A stretch of DNA of 64,000 bases. Origin: Halisarca cf. caerulea. Its lineage: Eukaryota; Porifera; Demospongiae; Chondrillida; Halisarcidae. The first letter of the stretch is position 1. Each line of letters starts with the position of its first letter. Positions 1 through 13,000 of this stretch are shown piece by piece. The stretch spans positions 304,201-368,200 of the forward strand of contig CAUJGJ010000029.1 of assembly GCA_963170055.1 (NCBI GenBank), read 5' to 3'. The notes under the pieces were generated by a model, which was not told where the DNA came from, made no database searches, and worked only from the letters and a program-made list of their open reading frames with translations. Made by a program: the position numbers and the translations under genes.

Positions 1-500
1 TTATGTGGAATAGAACATGCTCTGTTCGAGGTGGCAAAGGGAATAATGTTCCCCTAGATTTGAAAATGGAGCATTTTAATAGAGAGTTTAAGGGGAATAT
101 TTCCCGGTTTTCATCCAGCATCAATGAAGCCAACATCAAAAGAACGTCAAGAGTTACCAAGGAGGTTGCTGCTGTAGCAGCATTATTTGATCAAACAGTC
201 GGTGTTAAACCACAAACTTCGATATCTAAGAAGCCAGATGTGTCAGACGATTTACAAAGAATTATACAAGAACTTGAAGCAGCCAATGTGTTCAACTTTC
301 AACCCAACCGATACCATGTGGCTTTCAAAGCAATGCCTCGGCATCCTTTTACACCTATTATCAAGGATTTAAATAAGTTTCACAAGTGGGTGAGTGCAAA
401 GAGAGATGAACTGACTAGAGAAAAGTTATTCAGGGAATTCACCCAAACAAGACCGTTAATGAAAGCCATTCAAGCAGAACACTGTTATGCCAGGTTGTAG
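1..500 (+). CDS. 3' end of a DUF6589-like mobile-element protein (partial)
   Basis: The reading frame is open from the window edge to a stop at 498-500, so this is the C-terminal part (about 165 residues) of a longer protein. Near its start it shows the pattern WNRT-x-GGKGNN-PLDLKMEH-N, which I recognise as typical of the DUF6589 family found in multicopy genes of fungi and animals; its biochemical role is unknown. An AATAAA signal lies about 105 bases past the stop. It converges tail to tail with the helicase at 633-2294, with only 132 bases between the two stops. That arrangement suggests the two belong to one mobile unit, which is inference. The 5' part and any introns lie outside the window. 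Confidence 0.55.
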   Translation, partial: MWNRTCSVRGGKGNNVPLDLKMEHFNREFKGNISRFSSSINEANIKRTSRVTKEVAAVAALFDQTVGVKPQTSISKKPDVSDDLQRIIQELEAANVFNFQPNRYHVAFKAMPRHPFTPIIKDLNKFHKWVSAKRDELTREKLFREFTQTRPLMKAIQAEHCYARL

Positions 501-632
501 CAATAATTTATGTGGTATATATATACCCTCAGACTATTTAAAGGGCAAGCATGTTTTTGATTTGTGCTGATACAGTAACATGCATGGTCTCACAACAGAT
601 TTGCATAAATAAAGCAACACGTCAATTGTCAG

Positions 633-2294
633 TTATGAATGCAACTCCATACTTTTCGATGAAATTGACCTTATAAGTTTCATTATGTCATGTTCACTTC
701 CCCAAACTGGACACAAGGCGGTTAGTTCTTCTACTGTGTTGATATGGTGGGCATTACGAACAATTGTCTCTATTAGTACGTCACTCATACCAGTGATAAG
801 CTCTTCTTGTAGAGGAAGTTCATCATGACCAGAGTACTCTGCATTGCACATTTCTTTCAGCTTCTTCTTTAACATCCTAGCTTGCTGATCTGTCCACTGA
901 CTATTAGTGTCATTCAATGATGCCACTGGCCTTTGAATGGCAGGTCTGTCTGGTATGCACTTGGGCCGATCCAAAACACAGGAGCCACATTTGCACATTT
1001 TGGTACAGATATCACAGCAATTGTGCAAAATTGGTATTGATGAATAGGAACCAAGGTAGCCCTTGAATAATTGATATCGGCGACATATTAGACCCTCCTT
1101 ATGAAATTCAGTCTTGCAGTACTGCTTCATACTCTTTGATACATGGCCACGCAGTGCCCCTGGATAAAGATAAATGACTGCGTGGCTTTGCTTGGTGTCT
1201 CTCCCGGCACGTCCCGATTCCTGCACATAGTTGTCTATTGCACTGGATGGACCAAAATGTATTACGTGGCGAACATTAGGGATATTAACACCCATTCCAA
1301 ATGCAATGGTTGAAAATATTACTCGGCACTTCCCATCTGTCTTGGAAAATGATTCCAACAAAATTTCTTTGTCTGAGTCGGTAATTTTTGAATGGAACAT
1401 TCCAAAAATCGCATTTTGCAGGATACATTTTCCTGTTGGAATGTAGCCACATTTCCCAAGTGTTGTTGCAAATGACTGATAAAGCATGGCACAATCATCA
1501 ATTCGTCTACAAAAGATGAGAACCTTTTCACATGCTTTTCCCTTCTCCCGTAATTCATCTAATAGCCAAGAGAACACACTTGGATCTGATTGGGGTATGT
1601 GATGTACAGCAAATCTTATATTAGACCTATTAGGTGATTCCACAATGTACGCTACATCCTGCATTCCAATTATCTTCACAATATGTGCCATTGTTGTTTT
1701 CGTTGCAGTAGCTGTCATTGCAATCATAGGTGTCTCCATCCTTGTGAAGGACCTTATATCCCCTAGGGAAGCATAGGCAGTCCTAAAAGGTGAATCCCCC
1801 ATTCCCCACTGCACAATGCAGTGAGCTTCGTCGACAAAAACAGCACAAACTGACTCCCGAAAGTCGTCCTTCCTCATAATATCCACCCATTTTCTTTCCT
1901 GCATGGCTTCAGGACTCAGAAATACATAATTGGCGTCTCTCAATGGCACCTTCTGCGGGTCCTCTCCCCACGACAATCGCGCGGCTTTTTGTCCTCTTTC
2001 CTGTAAATCTTGGACTTGAGAATCCATAAGTGATATTAGCGGTGATAATATGAGTACCTTTGAAGTTCCAAGTGGAATATTATTCTTTCTGTCAACGCAT
2101 AACGGTGTTAATTCGAATATCAAGCTCTTCCCGAATCCAGTTGGTAGGTTGATGAACGTATCGCGACCAGATAAGATGTACGAAAGTGCCTCTCTTTGTT
2201 GAGGAAGAATTGAGATATCGCTCTTGCCGATAATCTGCAAAGACGAACGAACAACTTCAGAGAAACTATCTTCACCGCAGCCCTGTAACGCCAT
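633..2294 (-). CDS. RecQ-like ATP-dependent DNA helicase
   Basis: An uninterrupted single-exon ORF of 553 residues starts at the ATG at 2294. It carries the superfamily-2 helicase motifs in order: Walker A PTGFGKS (about residues 51-57), DEAH box VDEAHC (about 154-159), motif III MTATAT, and motifs V/VI GMGVNIPNV and QESGRAGRD. A short cysteine cluster (CCDIC-x3-CKCGSC) follows, in the position of the RecQ zinc-binding region. RecQ enzymes unwind DNA 3' to 5'. This one is shorter than host RecQ proteins and has no visible HRDC domain. Intronless RecQ-like genes of this kind are abundant in some marine invertebrate genomes, so it is probably carried by a mobile element rather than being a core repair gene. 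The frame is intact, which suggests recent activity or selection. Confidence 0.85.
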   Translation of the reverse strand: MALQGCGEDSFSEVVRSSLQIIGKSDISILPQQREALSYILSGRDTFINLPTGFGKSLIFELTPLCVDRKNNIPLGTSKVLILSPLISLMDSQVQDLQERGQKAARLSWGEDPQKVPLRDANYVFLSPEAMQERKWVDIMRKDDFRESVCAVFVDEAHCIVQWGMGDSPFRTAYASLGDIRSFTRMETPMIAMTATATKTTMAHIVKIIGMQDVAYIVESPNRSNIRFAVHHIPQSDPSVFSWLLDELREKGKACEKVLIFCRRIDDCAMLYQSFATTLGKCGYIPTGKCILQNAIFGMFHSKITDSDKEILLESFSKTDGKCRVIFSTIAFGMGVNIPNVRHVIHFGPSSAIDNYVQESGRAGRDTKQSHAVIYLYPGALRGHVSKSMKQYCKTEFHKEGLICRRYQLFKGYLGSYSSIPILHNCCDICTKMCKCGSCVLDRPKCIPDRPAIQRPVASLNDTNSQWTDQQARMLKKKLKEMCNAEYSGHDELPLQEELITGMSDVLIETIVRNAHHINTVEELTALCPVWGSEHDIMKLIRSISSKSMELHS

Positions 2295-2423
2295 GTTCGT
2301 CAGCCCAGAAAACGTGCTTAATTAACGATAATAGGCAAGCGACCACAAGTCGTGAATCTTATTAACCAAAATCTGTATCAATGGGATCTGATAGGTCAAA
2401 TCTTACGCAACCATAGCGACTGT

Positions 2424-2497
2424 TGCTGGACCCACGTTTTTCTCCCTGCGCACCCGCGGGGGGCGCTTACAATACGAAACGTGGGTCCAGCTGGCTG
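2424..2497. repeat. Short GC-rich foldback sequence
   Basis: CTGGACCCACGTTT near 2429 is mirrored by AAACGTGGGTCCAG near 2480, enclosing a GC-rich loop. It lies between the helicase start and the 1.2-kb family fragment at 2500. It could be a small MITE or a stem left from a larger element. No target duplication is evident. Confidence 0.5.
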
Positions 2498-2499
2498 GA

Positions 2500-2961
2500 C
2501 TAAGGCAACTTTAGACTTTCCATGTGGGGGATTTTGATTGTTGTCTTCCTACAAAAGTTACAAGCCAAAATGTGAGTGTCTGTTGTGTCAATTTATGGTT
2601 TTCAGTGATTTTCTCAGTAACTGTTCCACGTACAAAAATCCCCCACATGGAAGTTTTAGATATTGCTATAAGGAACCTCTTTACCCTTTTTGGTCTCCAT
2701 AGCTTTCAATCTCCAGTGGCTCCCGGCGTTTTTGTGCCTTTAGATATGACGAAGAAAACTACTTCTAACTTCGTCTTCACATATGCTATTACTTCGATTT
2801 TGGGCTCAAAATGGAGACAATACAACACGCTACACGATGATATTTCTTTCGAAGAGATACAATAGACCTACGAAAAGAAATGGGACCAAAAGCGAACCTA
2901 ATTTTTTTCGCAACCTGAAGACTTACAAGTGCAAATGGACATGTTCCACATGCGCATGTTA
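2500..2961. mobile_element. Truncated member of the 1.2-kb CATGTGG-ended repeat family
   Basis: This stretch is a close inverted match to about 28068-28510. It includes the internal inverted repeat (CCATGTGGGGGATTTT at 2520, AAAATCCCCCACATGG at 2636) and the outer terminus GGACATGTTCCACATGCGCA at its right end. The left half of the element is missing. ORFs within it are not conserved as protein. Confidence 0.65.
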
Positions 2962-3029
2962 TTGAGTGAAGTCGATTGTTAGTTAGTTTAGTAGTTTGAG
3001 ATAATTGTGATACCACAAGTTGGAACAGC

Positions 3030-6000
3030 AAATATACGCTTTAAACCTTCAAGAGGCAACACACCACCTTTAAACACCTTAGAAACACTAAATTAACATG
3101 CATCTACAAATCTAAGTATTAAAAATACCAAACGTAAGAACCATCCAAAAAGGAAACGACAGGTGGCAATCGTCTTCGAAATCTTCACTGTGGTATGCGT
3201 TTGGCTTCAATTCCGGGAACACTAATACGTAGATTTGTTCTTCTGACTTCATAGTGACATGGATAAGAATTTGGCAGCTACAGTACAATTTTTGAGCAAA
3301 TAGGATGCATAATAAAACTTTAGTCCAAGTAAAAAAACCAAAACTTTACTCGTATCACATGATACACACATGATACGAAAATTGCACAATCACACTCTAG
3401 TTTCCATGAATGGTTTCCGTATTGGTTGTTTGCTTGTGTACAGTGGTAAAACAAGTTCAAGAAGGATTATCGAATGATAAAATAGTTCTAGCTTCTCTTT
3501 GTGTTGTCCTGCATGTAGCAGGGTAGTGCTACCATTCAAAAACTTCAGTGTATGTACGATTATAGGTTTATTATGACATGCTAAGCACAAAATTGATGGC
3601 TTCATCTGCGATGTTAAGGGCATACGATAGAGCATTAACAATTAAAAGAAAAAAAGACAAGTTACTAACTTAGTTAAACGTATGGATCACGGCGGCCTAC
3701 CCTGATCATGCATAAAACCAATGGAGATCCTCACAATGCACAAAGGTACGCAGGTTTTCACAAGTCATTGTTGCCAATAATCCGTTGTAAATCGTGAAAA
3801 ATGCCTGGCCCAGTATATTCACTCAACAAGTGAACGTTCTATCTTACGAAGAAGTATACTGCAGTACCACATCACATGCGAACATGTGACAAATGACACC
3901 TTACTGATTTTCACAATGAATTAGGAATACAATAATTATGTCAATGCAAAATGGCAGGTCGACCCGCCACCTTAATAGAAATGCCTATTACTCGAATTTG
4001 GGCTACTTCCTCCCCCCCCCCCCCCCCCCCCCCCGTGTGTAATGCTTGTCCAATATATATTTGGGATTCAAAGGAAGTCTAACAATAGAGAATTTATATA
4101 ATGGTAATAGAGAAGGATAAATTTATACTAGAATGAGTTACAGGAATTGTTTTCAAAACAATGGCCAAATATGGCAATTGTTCTCAAAACAATTGTCCAG
4201 TTACAATAAACAGTATGTTCAATGAATGTTCAGCTGCTCAATGCTTTGCAAATGACTCGAGTGCCTGGGGCGGCAGCCGGCACAAGTTATTAACTCAAAT
4301 TACATGTTTTCCTATACCAATGTATTTTCAGTCGAAAACATTCTTGTAATCATATTCATTGGGTGTAGTTTGCTCACAACCAAACGTTTCCACCTGTTCA
4401 CATGGAAACAATTTTCATACATTTGAAGATGGCCATGAGATACGCACAAACGGTGGGTAAAGAGAATAAATAGGTTAAAGAAGTAACGACGAGGCTTTTG
4501 TAAGTGACCTATGACTATAGTATCTGCTGCTGGCTGGACTAAATGGTCTGAATGGCATTGTAAATTTAGAAAGAGGGTATTATTCGCCATGACGAGTGCA
4601 TACAAGTATCAAATGGCTTAATATAATAATAATGAGCTGTAAGTAGGTTGCAAGACAAGGTAGAGCGAACTTATGAAACTTTTGCCGGCATCTGCCATTT
4701 TGAAAATCCCTGAATGTGGCATTTCCAATTGTTTACACAGTGATGAATCAGAAACGTTTTCATACAAAAACACTGCAAAGGGCTGAAAACGATGGCATTT
4801 TCATCATTTTCATGTAAACGCAAGGTCAAAACGCAACGATTTGGAAACGAATTCGACTGAAAACATCTTCGTGTAAACATAGCCTTAAGTGAGGGCCTAC
4901 TGTGACTTCACAACAAAAATGGCAACTATTTCGAGTGATAATTCCGGAAGTTTCATTCGGTATGGAAGCATTTTAAAAGAGTTTAGGAACCATATATGAG
5001 CATATTGGATAACTTTCTACAGTTTTAAGCCAAGCTATAGAAACAAGTTAGCACACCTTTAAAATTTCAAATATCAACAGAATGGAAAGAGATGGCAACT
5101 TTGGTGAAGTTGCACCTACATATACATGAAACATCAGGAAAATGACTGTTTTTCTAAGGTTGATGTAAAATCAGCTTTGCCGAGGGTCAGAATTCTTTCT
5201 GATCATCTTGCTTTCTGCTTTCATCGGCTTGTCATACGTTAAAATTTCAACAATCATCTGAAGAAAGTGTTATAATCAGGTATGGTTTCCTGCATGTGCA
5301 TTCATACCTACTTTTGTCATTCGAAGGGCAGAAAAACAGGATTTTTGCATCAATCATAACCTATTCCCCGATGATTTCCAAATGGCTCACTACTTTTGTC
5401 TTCTTTCAACAGCAGTTTCATGAAAATTCCAGGTGATTTTCACCCGCAGCAAAGTGAATCAAAAACAGCTAATTTTCAAAGCTGTTTCCCTTACTCCAAG
5501 AAAAGGCTACCGTTATTGTTAACCCCTCATTGACAGAAGACCACTTAAATGGTTATTACAATAACATTGGCTTTAGAGGCCGATTATCAAAATTTATCGC
5601 AGCGACCTGAAATTTATATCAATTGATAGCCTATCGCGAGTATATTCTTCAAGCCTAGTTTTATTCTATTACGAACTTTAGGGATTAGTATAAAAGACTC
5701 CAAAGTTTTACCAAAACACAAATGTATACCAAGAAACACACGTATACGATACATTTATGTAACTATGCGGAGCTAACCACAAAATAACATGGCTGCTCCT
5801 AGATATGGAAGAATTGAAGGTGCACGATTTTCTCTTTGTGTGAACAGTTTAGCCTTAAAAGGATTGAGAAAGTGTTATAGATGATCGAAAAGTCTTCTGG
5901 TGTAGTTGCAGAAGTGCAAAACGGATTAAAGTTGGGTAGCAAGGCTAGAGCCACTAAAGTGGTCTTCAGTCGATAACGGGCATGAGAAATATCTTGCACG

Positions 6001-6918
6001 CAGTCAATAAAATGTTAAAATTCGTAGCAGCTATCGTATGTGTTACTTTAGTCTTGTATATAGACTAAGCCTGCACCCATCCATACTGGGAAGACAACGT
6101 AGAGTATTTGGGGAACATGATAGTGATGGTCATTTTGACGTCTAGCCAATGGTTGGTTATAACCAGGCCTCAAATTTAAGGATTTTTTATGGTTCCCCAC
6201 AGGGCAACCAAATGGAAATATTTGGTTACCCATGAAAATATTTGGTTGCCTGAAATTTTTTGTGTGCAACTGCTATCAAGCAGTTACACACAAGCGTGTG
6301 TACATTTACGCGTGTGCAAGCCAGGAAAATGGTTGTTGATTCAAAAGAGATTGCTGGGACTTTGAAAAAGGTTTGAAACGTTTTAAGCGATCGAATTTAT
6401 CATACGTTCTTTAAATGTAAAGATTAATAAGCCATGGCTGCAAATGATTGCCTATATGGTATGGTTGCCCAGCAGGCAACTAGGTTGGAATTTTTGGTTG
6501 CTCACAAGAACTTTTAGTCGTCTCAGATGACCGGACGACCATTAAATTTGAGCGTTGATAACTATCCTGTAAACGTGTACAGTACATACCACGTATACAG
6601 TAAAAGACAAAAGAAACGTACATTGTTCTGCAAACACTGTTTCATCTTCTGCAGAATATTAGCACATGTGACTGCAAATAAGTGTGGAATGAGTAGAATC
6701 AACTGCAACCAATTGCAGCATAATAAACAATCCAAAGGTCAAGGTTTAATAGCTCTCCATATACCGAACATGTATCCGCATGCACTTGTGGAATCACTGC
6801 AAATGGCCATTCTGCCCCACCGCATGTAATAAAATCTGCATGTGCTGGTGGATTCATGTACATTTCTTTTGTCTTGTACCATACATGCATACCCAAGATA
6901 TTCAAGACACACATGCAT

Positions 6919-6986
<68 letters not shown>

Positions 6987-7000
6987 ACAACACACACACC
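3030..7000. other. Non-coding stretch with repeat remnants
   Basis: I see no convincing exons here. It includes a poly-C run at about 4011-4034. The 6165-6553 segment has near-mirror ends (CTCAAATTTAA and TTAAATTTGAG) and repeated TTTGGTTGCC words, suggesting a decayed MITE; related words appear near 26.6 and 29.7 kb. The 4325-4880 area carries repeated fragments of TCAGTCGAAAACAT in both orientations, again MITE-like. Further 3' exons of the RNF213-like gene could lie here unrecognised. Confidence 0.4.
6905..6998. repeat. (CA)n/(GT)n microsatellite
   Basis: A nearly pure CA dinucleotide run on +, GT on the minus strand. It directly follows the last supported exon of the minus-strand RNF213-like gene, so the first GT of the run serves as the predicted splice donor. 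Confidence 0.95.
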
Positions 7001-10000
7001 TCTCTTTAAAGCTGCCAGCAAGTTTGTGCATACATTGGCCAACATCTTTAATAACCTGCCATGAAAAAAGCATACAGGTTACCCAAAAAATTAGGGCAGA
7101 AAATCAAGCAAGTAACATGTACACACCTTTTCACGATAATTGGGTACTTTCTCCTTTTCAATGAAGGCACACAGGTAGCTTAGAACAGCATTGAGAGGCA
7201 ACCTTGGCAAGAGGTCAAAGTCTAACCAAACCTGCACTGAAACTAATGGCAGCACAAGCTCAGCTAATGCTGGACAAAATGAAGAATCCATCAGAAACAA
7301 GCAATCCGTGAGAGATCGTTTAAATTTGTCTTTCCTAGAATTGTCAGACACCAAACAAAATGTTCACATCTATTGGAAACAATGCACCATAAAAGATTGT
7401 ATCAGAAATGCCCATACCTGGAGGCTATCCTTTCAAGAGTTTGCTTGTCCAGCAATGAAAATACATTTACTGACAATGTCTTGCAAGGTGCAAAGCATCC
7501 CTTAATATGGAATAAGACTGGTAATATGCCAAAGTGCATTTGATCTGCCCCTGCAACATAAAGCCAGAAGTCTTTCAGGCTAGAATAGAGCTGTTCCCTG
7601 TAAAACCTACATAAAAAGAGACATTAAACTTTCAATCTCATATCTCCAGTTACTATGGCAAATGGTAGTTGCATGTTACTTCTTTTGTCACCCAAGAGCC
7701 CAGGACAGTGAACTGGACATAGTTTGCAGGTGTGTTATCTCTCAATCCAGCCAAAAGCGGGACGTTATTTGGCTTTACGCAATAAATTTCATTATAGTAG
7801 GCAAGATGTAGAATTGTCATGCACCTGTAGTTTGCTGATGTTATGTACAAGAGGGAATACGCATACACGAGTTTACAAGAAAGCTGTTCGTGGAAGGTAT
7901 GATGATACGTGACTCAACCTGGAAAGGCAGTTCTGTTCAACAAGGAAATTTCATCAAAAAATGCGGTGGTAGAAATCTCGGCTTCCATCTTTGAAACTGT
8001 AATATGTTGTTACTAAAGGACGAAACTCTTAGAATCAAATCTTGGGGCAATGTGCACTGCTCCTAGGCCTTTCGGTTTATGTCCAACGTGATGTGACATC
8101 TGTTGTAAAATAATCACATATTGCCATTAACGAAGTGTTTGAAGGGATGACTATGTGTTTGATCTCTGCAATGATTGATGCTTCGTAGTGAGGGGCAGGC
8201 CATTATCTAAAGAAGGCAGACAGCTGAACAAAGGATAATATCAGTGATTGAAGAAAAATGAACTTAATATTCAGCACCCAATCCGTGACATCAAAGAACA
8301 AGGTGCGTAATCTTTGTTTGAGCTTAAATTCAAATAGAAAAGTCTGTTTTACTAACTTACGTAGGTAAGTATGATCAGCCTTCAGCCTTCAAAATGCACT
8401 TTAAACCTACCACTAACTGCAAAATTGCAGGGTAAAGGCAAGGTTTATTTAAAACATATTTTTCAGCAATGTTTTTCTTCCTTTGAGAAAGAGCTACCAT
8501 TATTACGCATTATAGCTTCAGATCATAAAACGATAAAGGGTACCCGTTTGGTGTTAACATGAACAGATTTCGAAGAATACTTTTGTTAACTGGTAACTGA
8601 AAATTGCAAGTGATTTGTGTGTGTTAACCATTAATGGTTAACGGTAAATGGTTCTATATAATACAGAGTGCTGCAGGATATTACCGTATGCACTCAAAAC
8701 TTTTGCAGGACGAAACCTTCGTGGATCACCTATTTTCAATATTTTCGCAGTTTATATTTTTGCAGATCCCCCTTTAATCCTTCCTTTATTTAGCCTTTTA
8801 CTGACCTAAACTTTGTTTGTAGATGAAAGTTATTAGAGAAAAGAACGAAGGCGCTGCAGTGCTTCTCCACGACTCCTGCTCTTTTGATGGCCATCTTGGT
8901 CACTGCACAAGAACTCGACCCAAATTTTCGCAGGCTTAAAATATTTACACATGGCTTCCAATCCGCAAAAGTTTAGACACGCGAAAATTTGAGTGCATAC
9001 AGTATGTAACAGACGTATGGAACAGTATCAGAAAAATGCCTTTGTCGCTACATTCCAAGCAGAGAATATTTGAGATATACTCTAGAGAGAAGGTACCGTA
9101 TGGCAAGCTTATTCAAATATTGGCAGAAGCAGTTTGGATGACGATCAAGAAGTACCAGAAGCATGGAACCATCCTTCGCCTTGGATGGACGAATGGATGG
9201 ACTCTTCATGGAAGCCGCTACTGTCAGCAAGGAACAAAGAGAGGAGAGTAAGTTGGGCTTTCGAGAATTTAGGGAATGATTTTGATGACGTTGTTTGGAC
9301 TGACGAATAGATGATTTAGCTGGAAAATCACCAAACATACTCTTACAGGAAGATTGATACTCTACCTAAACCAAAGCCTAAAGCAAAACACCCCTATATA
9401 AGGTTATGGTATGGGCAGGTTATATATATACCTGCCCATACTATAACCTTATAGGGGTGTTTTGCTTAAATTAAGAAGGGAGCAACGAATATCTGCCTTA
9501 TAAACGGATCTGTGGACAGTTGTGCATACCAAGAGATTCGTCAGACCCATCTAATTCCTCTTCTTGAAGATAGTTTACCCAATGGAAAGTTTCAGCAGGA
9601 CAATGCACCTTGCCATACATTCATTCCAACCTTGCAGTTTCTAGAGTTAAACCAAGTGACCCTGTTCCCCACCCCTCACCCCTGAAAGTCCGGATTTAAA
9701 CCCGATTGAAAATGCATGACAAAAATTGAGCCATTTCCTAAGAACATCTGTAAAGCCAAAGAACAAAGAGATCTCATTGGGGGAATCCAGCAGTTCTGGT
9801 TAACTATGACCCCAGAAAGGTGTTGTCGCTACATTAATCACCAGACCTCCATAAAGTCATTCCCAAAGTGATTAAAGTAGGAGGTGAAGCCACTGGTTAT
9901 TGAAGACATTATGAAAATTTGCCCTATGCAACAGCAGGGGTGAAAATTAACACTGGCCCGCCAGCCCGAGGCGAGTAGATTCTACCACGGGCTAGTAAAA

Positions 10001-13000
10001 CTAATAAAGATGGGCGCCCGTGTGACCAGTAAGACTACCCTTCCAACATGGCTGATCTAAGTTCTCCAGCTATAGCTTTGAAAAGAATTCAAGCACAGCT
10101 ACTTAAGTTGCAACGAAGGAAGCTTAGGATTAGTAACCTTCAAAAGTAGGGCTGTAATCAATTTTATCAAAGTAGTTTTTGAATGCGTCCCAAAAATTTC
10201 TATTTTTGCTTCAGAGTAGCCCTGAACGTTTAGCAGGCTTCTGCACTTGTGACATCATAGGTCTTTGGTGTACAGTCTGGGGCTAAGGCTTGCAGGAAAA
10301 CATTCAATTTCACAGTTATTTTTAGAAAGAATACAAATGTGGTTTCTTTTATGGGGGGCAGGGGGGAGGGTTAAAGAGGGTATTTAGCCACACACACACA
10401 CACACATACCGACCTGGGCCCCAGTTGCCCCAACCTCCCCCCTCACTTGAATTCCTGTAACACACATGCACAATTGCAACAGACTAATCTATGTATGTAC
10501 TGTATTTAGAACCTGCTTGAGTGGCACAAAAGAGCCTCAAGAAAACTGTTGAAGGTCCCACCTGCTACCTCACTATGCCACGCTATTGCCCCTCTCCTTT
10601 CTGTGCCTTACCTACATTGATTTGTAGGCAAAACACAAAAAATGTAGGAAAATAAGGGAAGGGTGCATGGTAAAATTATCTAGATAGGTTGGGTGTTTTG
10701 TGAGTATTGGGGTGATACTGTATGATATTGAAGACTCAAAGAACATGGTCTTAGCAAACAACCCAAATGAGCCTGACATTGAAGTCTGAAATTGATCAGT
10801 CCTGAAATCTTGTAGTACGTATTTTTCCGAATAAACCTGATGGTTATCTTAGATCCTGTTTACAGACATACCACCATGCAATAGACCCTAATGTACATGA
10901 AGACATTAGTTGTTATCGAGTACTAAAGTAGCATAATAATGACTATATCAACTGGGCTAGTAAATGAATACTTGGGCTGGTATCTTTTAAGTGTCACTAG
11001 CCCAGGTGGCTAGTGAAGGAAAAAGTTAGTTTACACCCCTGCAACAGTTTTGATATTTTTGATATATTTAGTTTTTGATATCAAGTTGCTATTTTTCCAT
11101 TCTACCTTGGTCTGACACATGGGTGATGTCACTAGTACATGAAAACAGAATGACATTTATACATACCTAGTGTCATCTGATATAGGCACCAATACCCGCA
11201 GATGTTGGTGGCACTTCAATACATAATCATCTTGAGTTGATCTGGAGTATTTGAGCATATTTACCAAGGATTCTCTCATATCTGTAGCCAATAAAGGAAC
11301 AGTCTGTGTTTTGTGCAGAAGAACAACCAAGGCACATCCAGAAACTTTAATCTTTGCAGATATTTCTGGACTTTCTTGAGGAATTGCATTAACAGCCATA
11401 ACAATCCCAATAATCCAGTCAATAAATTCCTAGTTTGGACATAAAGTACAACATAACATGTAATGAATACAAGCAACTGATGCCGTATTTCCACTATAAA
11501 GTCATCCCTCAGTATTGCCACTGCTTTGAAAGTGCCGAAATGTCTCTAATACATGACAAAAATTTTACTCATTAGATATTGTTTACGTCAGAGTCATTTG
11601 TGACCAGTTATAGAATCATATTACCAGACCAATACTACACCCCTGTGTCCTTGAGAACCTGAAGCAAAGTTTCCACTATTGTTGGATGGCAACCCCAGTA
11701 CCCATTCACCAACGCACAGCCATTCGGCATAATCGTCGCTTCTGTAGGAGCTCTAAGGAGCTCTTCAGCTGTTCTACAGCAAAAGTGATCAAATAAGTAA
11801 CCATTTTTTACTCTAATTTTTGTCACCCACCTCTAAACTTTCAACACACAAACAAAGGTAGAGCATATCGCCTCTTAGTCACCAGTCAGATGAAATATAG
11901 TGAATTTGTCACACTTTAGAAGAAATACTGTATATAGAGCAGTAATACAACTAAATACAAAACTAACTTGTGGAACAGCTTCATTTGAATCCCGCTTCCG
12001 ACGCCCTTGACCATAACTAGCATCTCGTAGGTCTAAGTCTTTGATTTGAGTATATACTGCAGAAATCCTGTCAACCATATCCAAAGCATTGGGTTGAGAA
12101 AGGGTCTCAACACATTTGGATCCTTGAAGTTCTTCAGAATAGTCTTTAAGATAATAAAGAAGACTGTGGCAGCGCAAGGCATCTTGAGCCTTTCTTTCAG
12201 ACTGTCCTTGTCCAAACTTGCTAGAAAAGAAGTTGTATGCCCTTGAGAAAATAGATGTCTCAGTAGTGCTGTCTTTTGGCAGAATACACCCATCATAATG
12301 GTGGAAACAATTTTCTGTGTACAAATTGAAAAGAACACTTGAAAGATGTACTGTAATAAACAACTAAGCAGTGCATAGTATGTATGTGAAAAACCTCATC
12401 AGTTACACAAACAAGTATTGGACTACTGTACTGATTAAAAGTAATTGATCTTGCCATACGTGTGTCAACTGCATGTATTCGTGTTGCATGTACAAACCTT
12501 GTGCGAGTGACGAATGCGAGTGATAATTATCACCTAACCCTAACCCTAACCCTAGGGACCGGCCCTATTGTCAGCAAACTAATCCAGCAATGTCTTCAAA
12601 GCTTGAAGCAACTTTCAAAATTTTACGCGAAAGAATTGTTTGCCTTTGGCAAGAAAGATCCAGGCAGTCCAGGAGATCCCCAGTGCTCAGTATCACTTTG
12701 CATTCAACTTGACTGCGACTCCTTCTCCATCAACAATCTCCTCTAAACTTCCAATAAAATGTTTATTCGGTTGTTTTTTAATTTTATCCTTTGATTGCAG
12801 ACAAGTATTTTGTTTGCTTGTCTAGGAATTGTGCAGAAGTGTGTTTCTTCTAAGTCACAGCATTGATACTCTATACCCCACCTTGTGTCATAGTGAGCAG
12901 GTAGATGAAAGTAAAAAAAGTGGGCTATAAAAGCTCTACGGCACACTTTTGATTTACTATACAGCACACTTGCAATCAAGGTTCAGCTCTACAGCACACT

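Noticed and set aside
2524..3031. Overlapping ORFs on both strands at 2.5-3.0 kb
   Set aside because: They lie in a repeat-family fragment whose other copies do not preserve the frames.
6699..7164. ORFs rich in CVCVCV, HTHTHT and TPTP-like runs
   Set aside because: Translations of the CA/GT microsatellite; only the short exon 7000-7055 inside this span is supported by splice phase.
11635..11826. Extra RNF213-like exon between 11968 and 11429
   Set aside because: Protein-like composition, but the best acceptor gives the wrong phase and the neighbouring exons already join in phase without it.
12531..12560. Interstitial telomere
   Set aside because: Only three to four CCCTAA units, and a similar short run at 54.2 kb; too short to infer a chromosome-end fusion.
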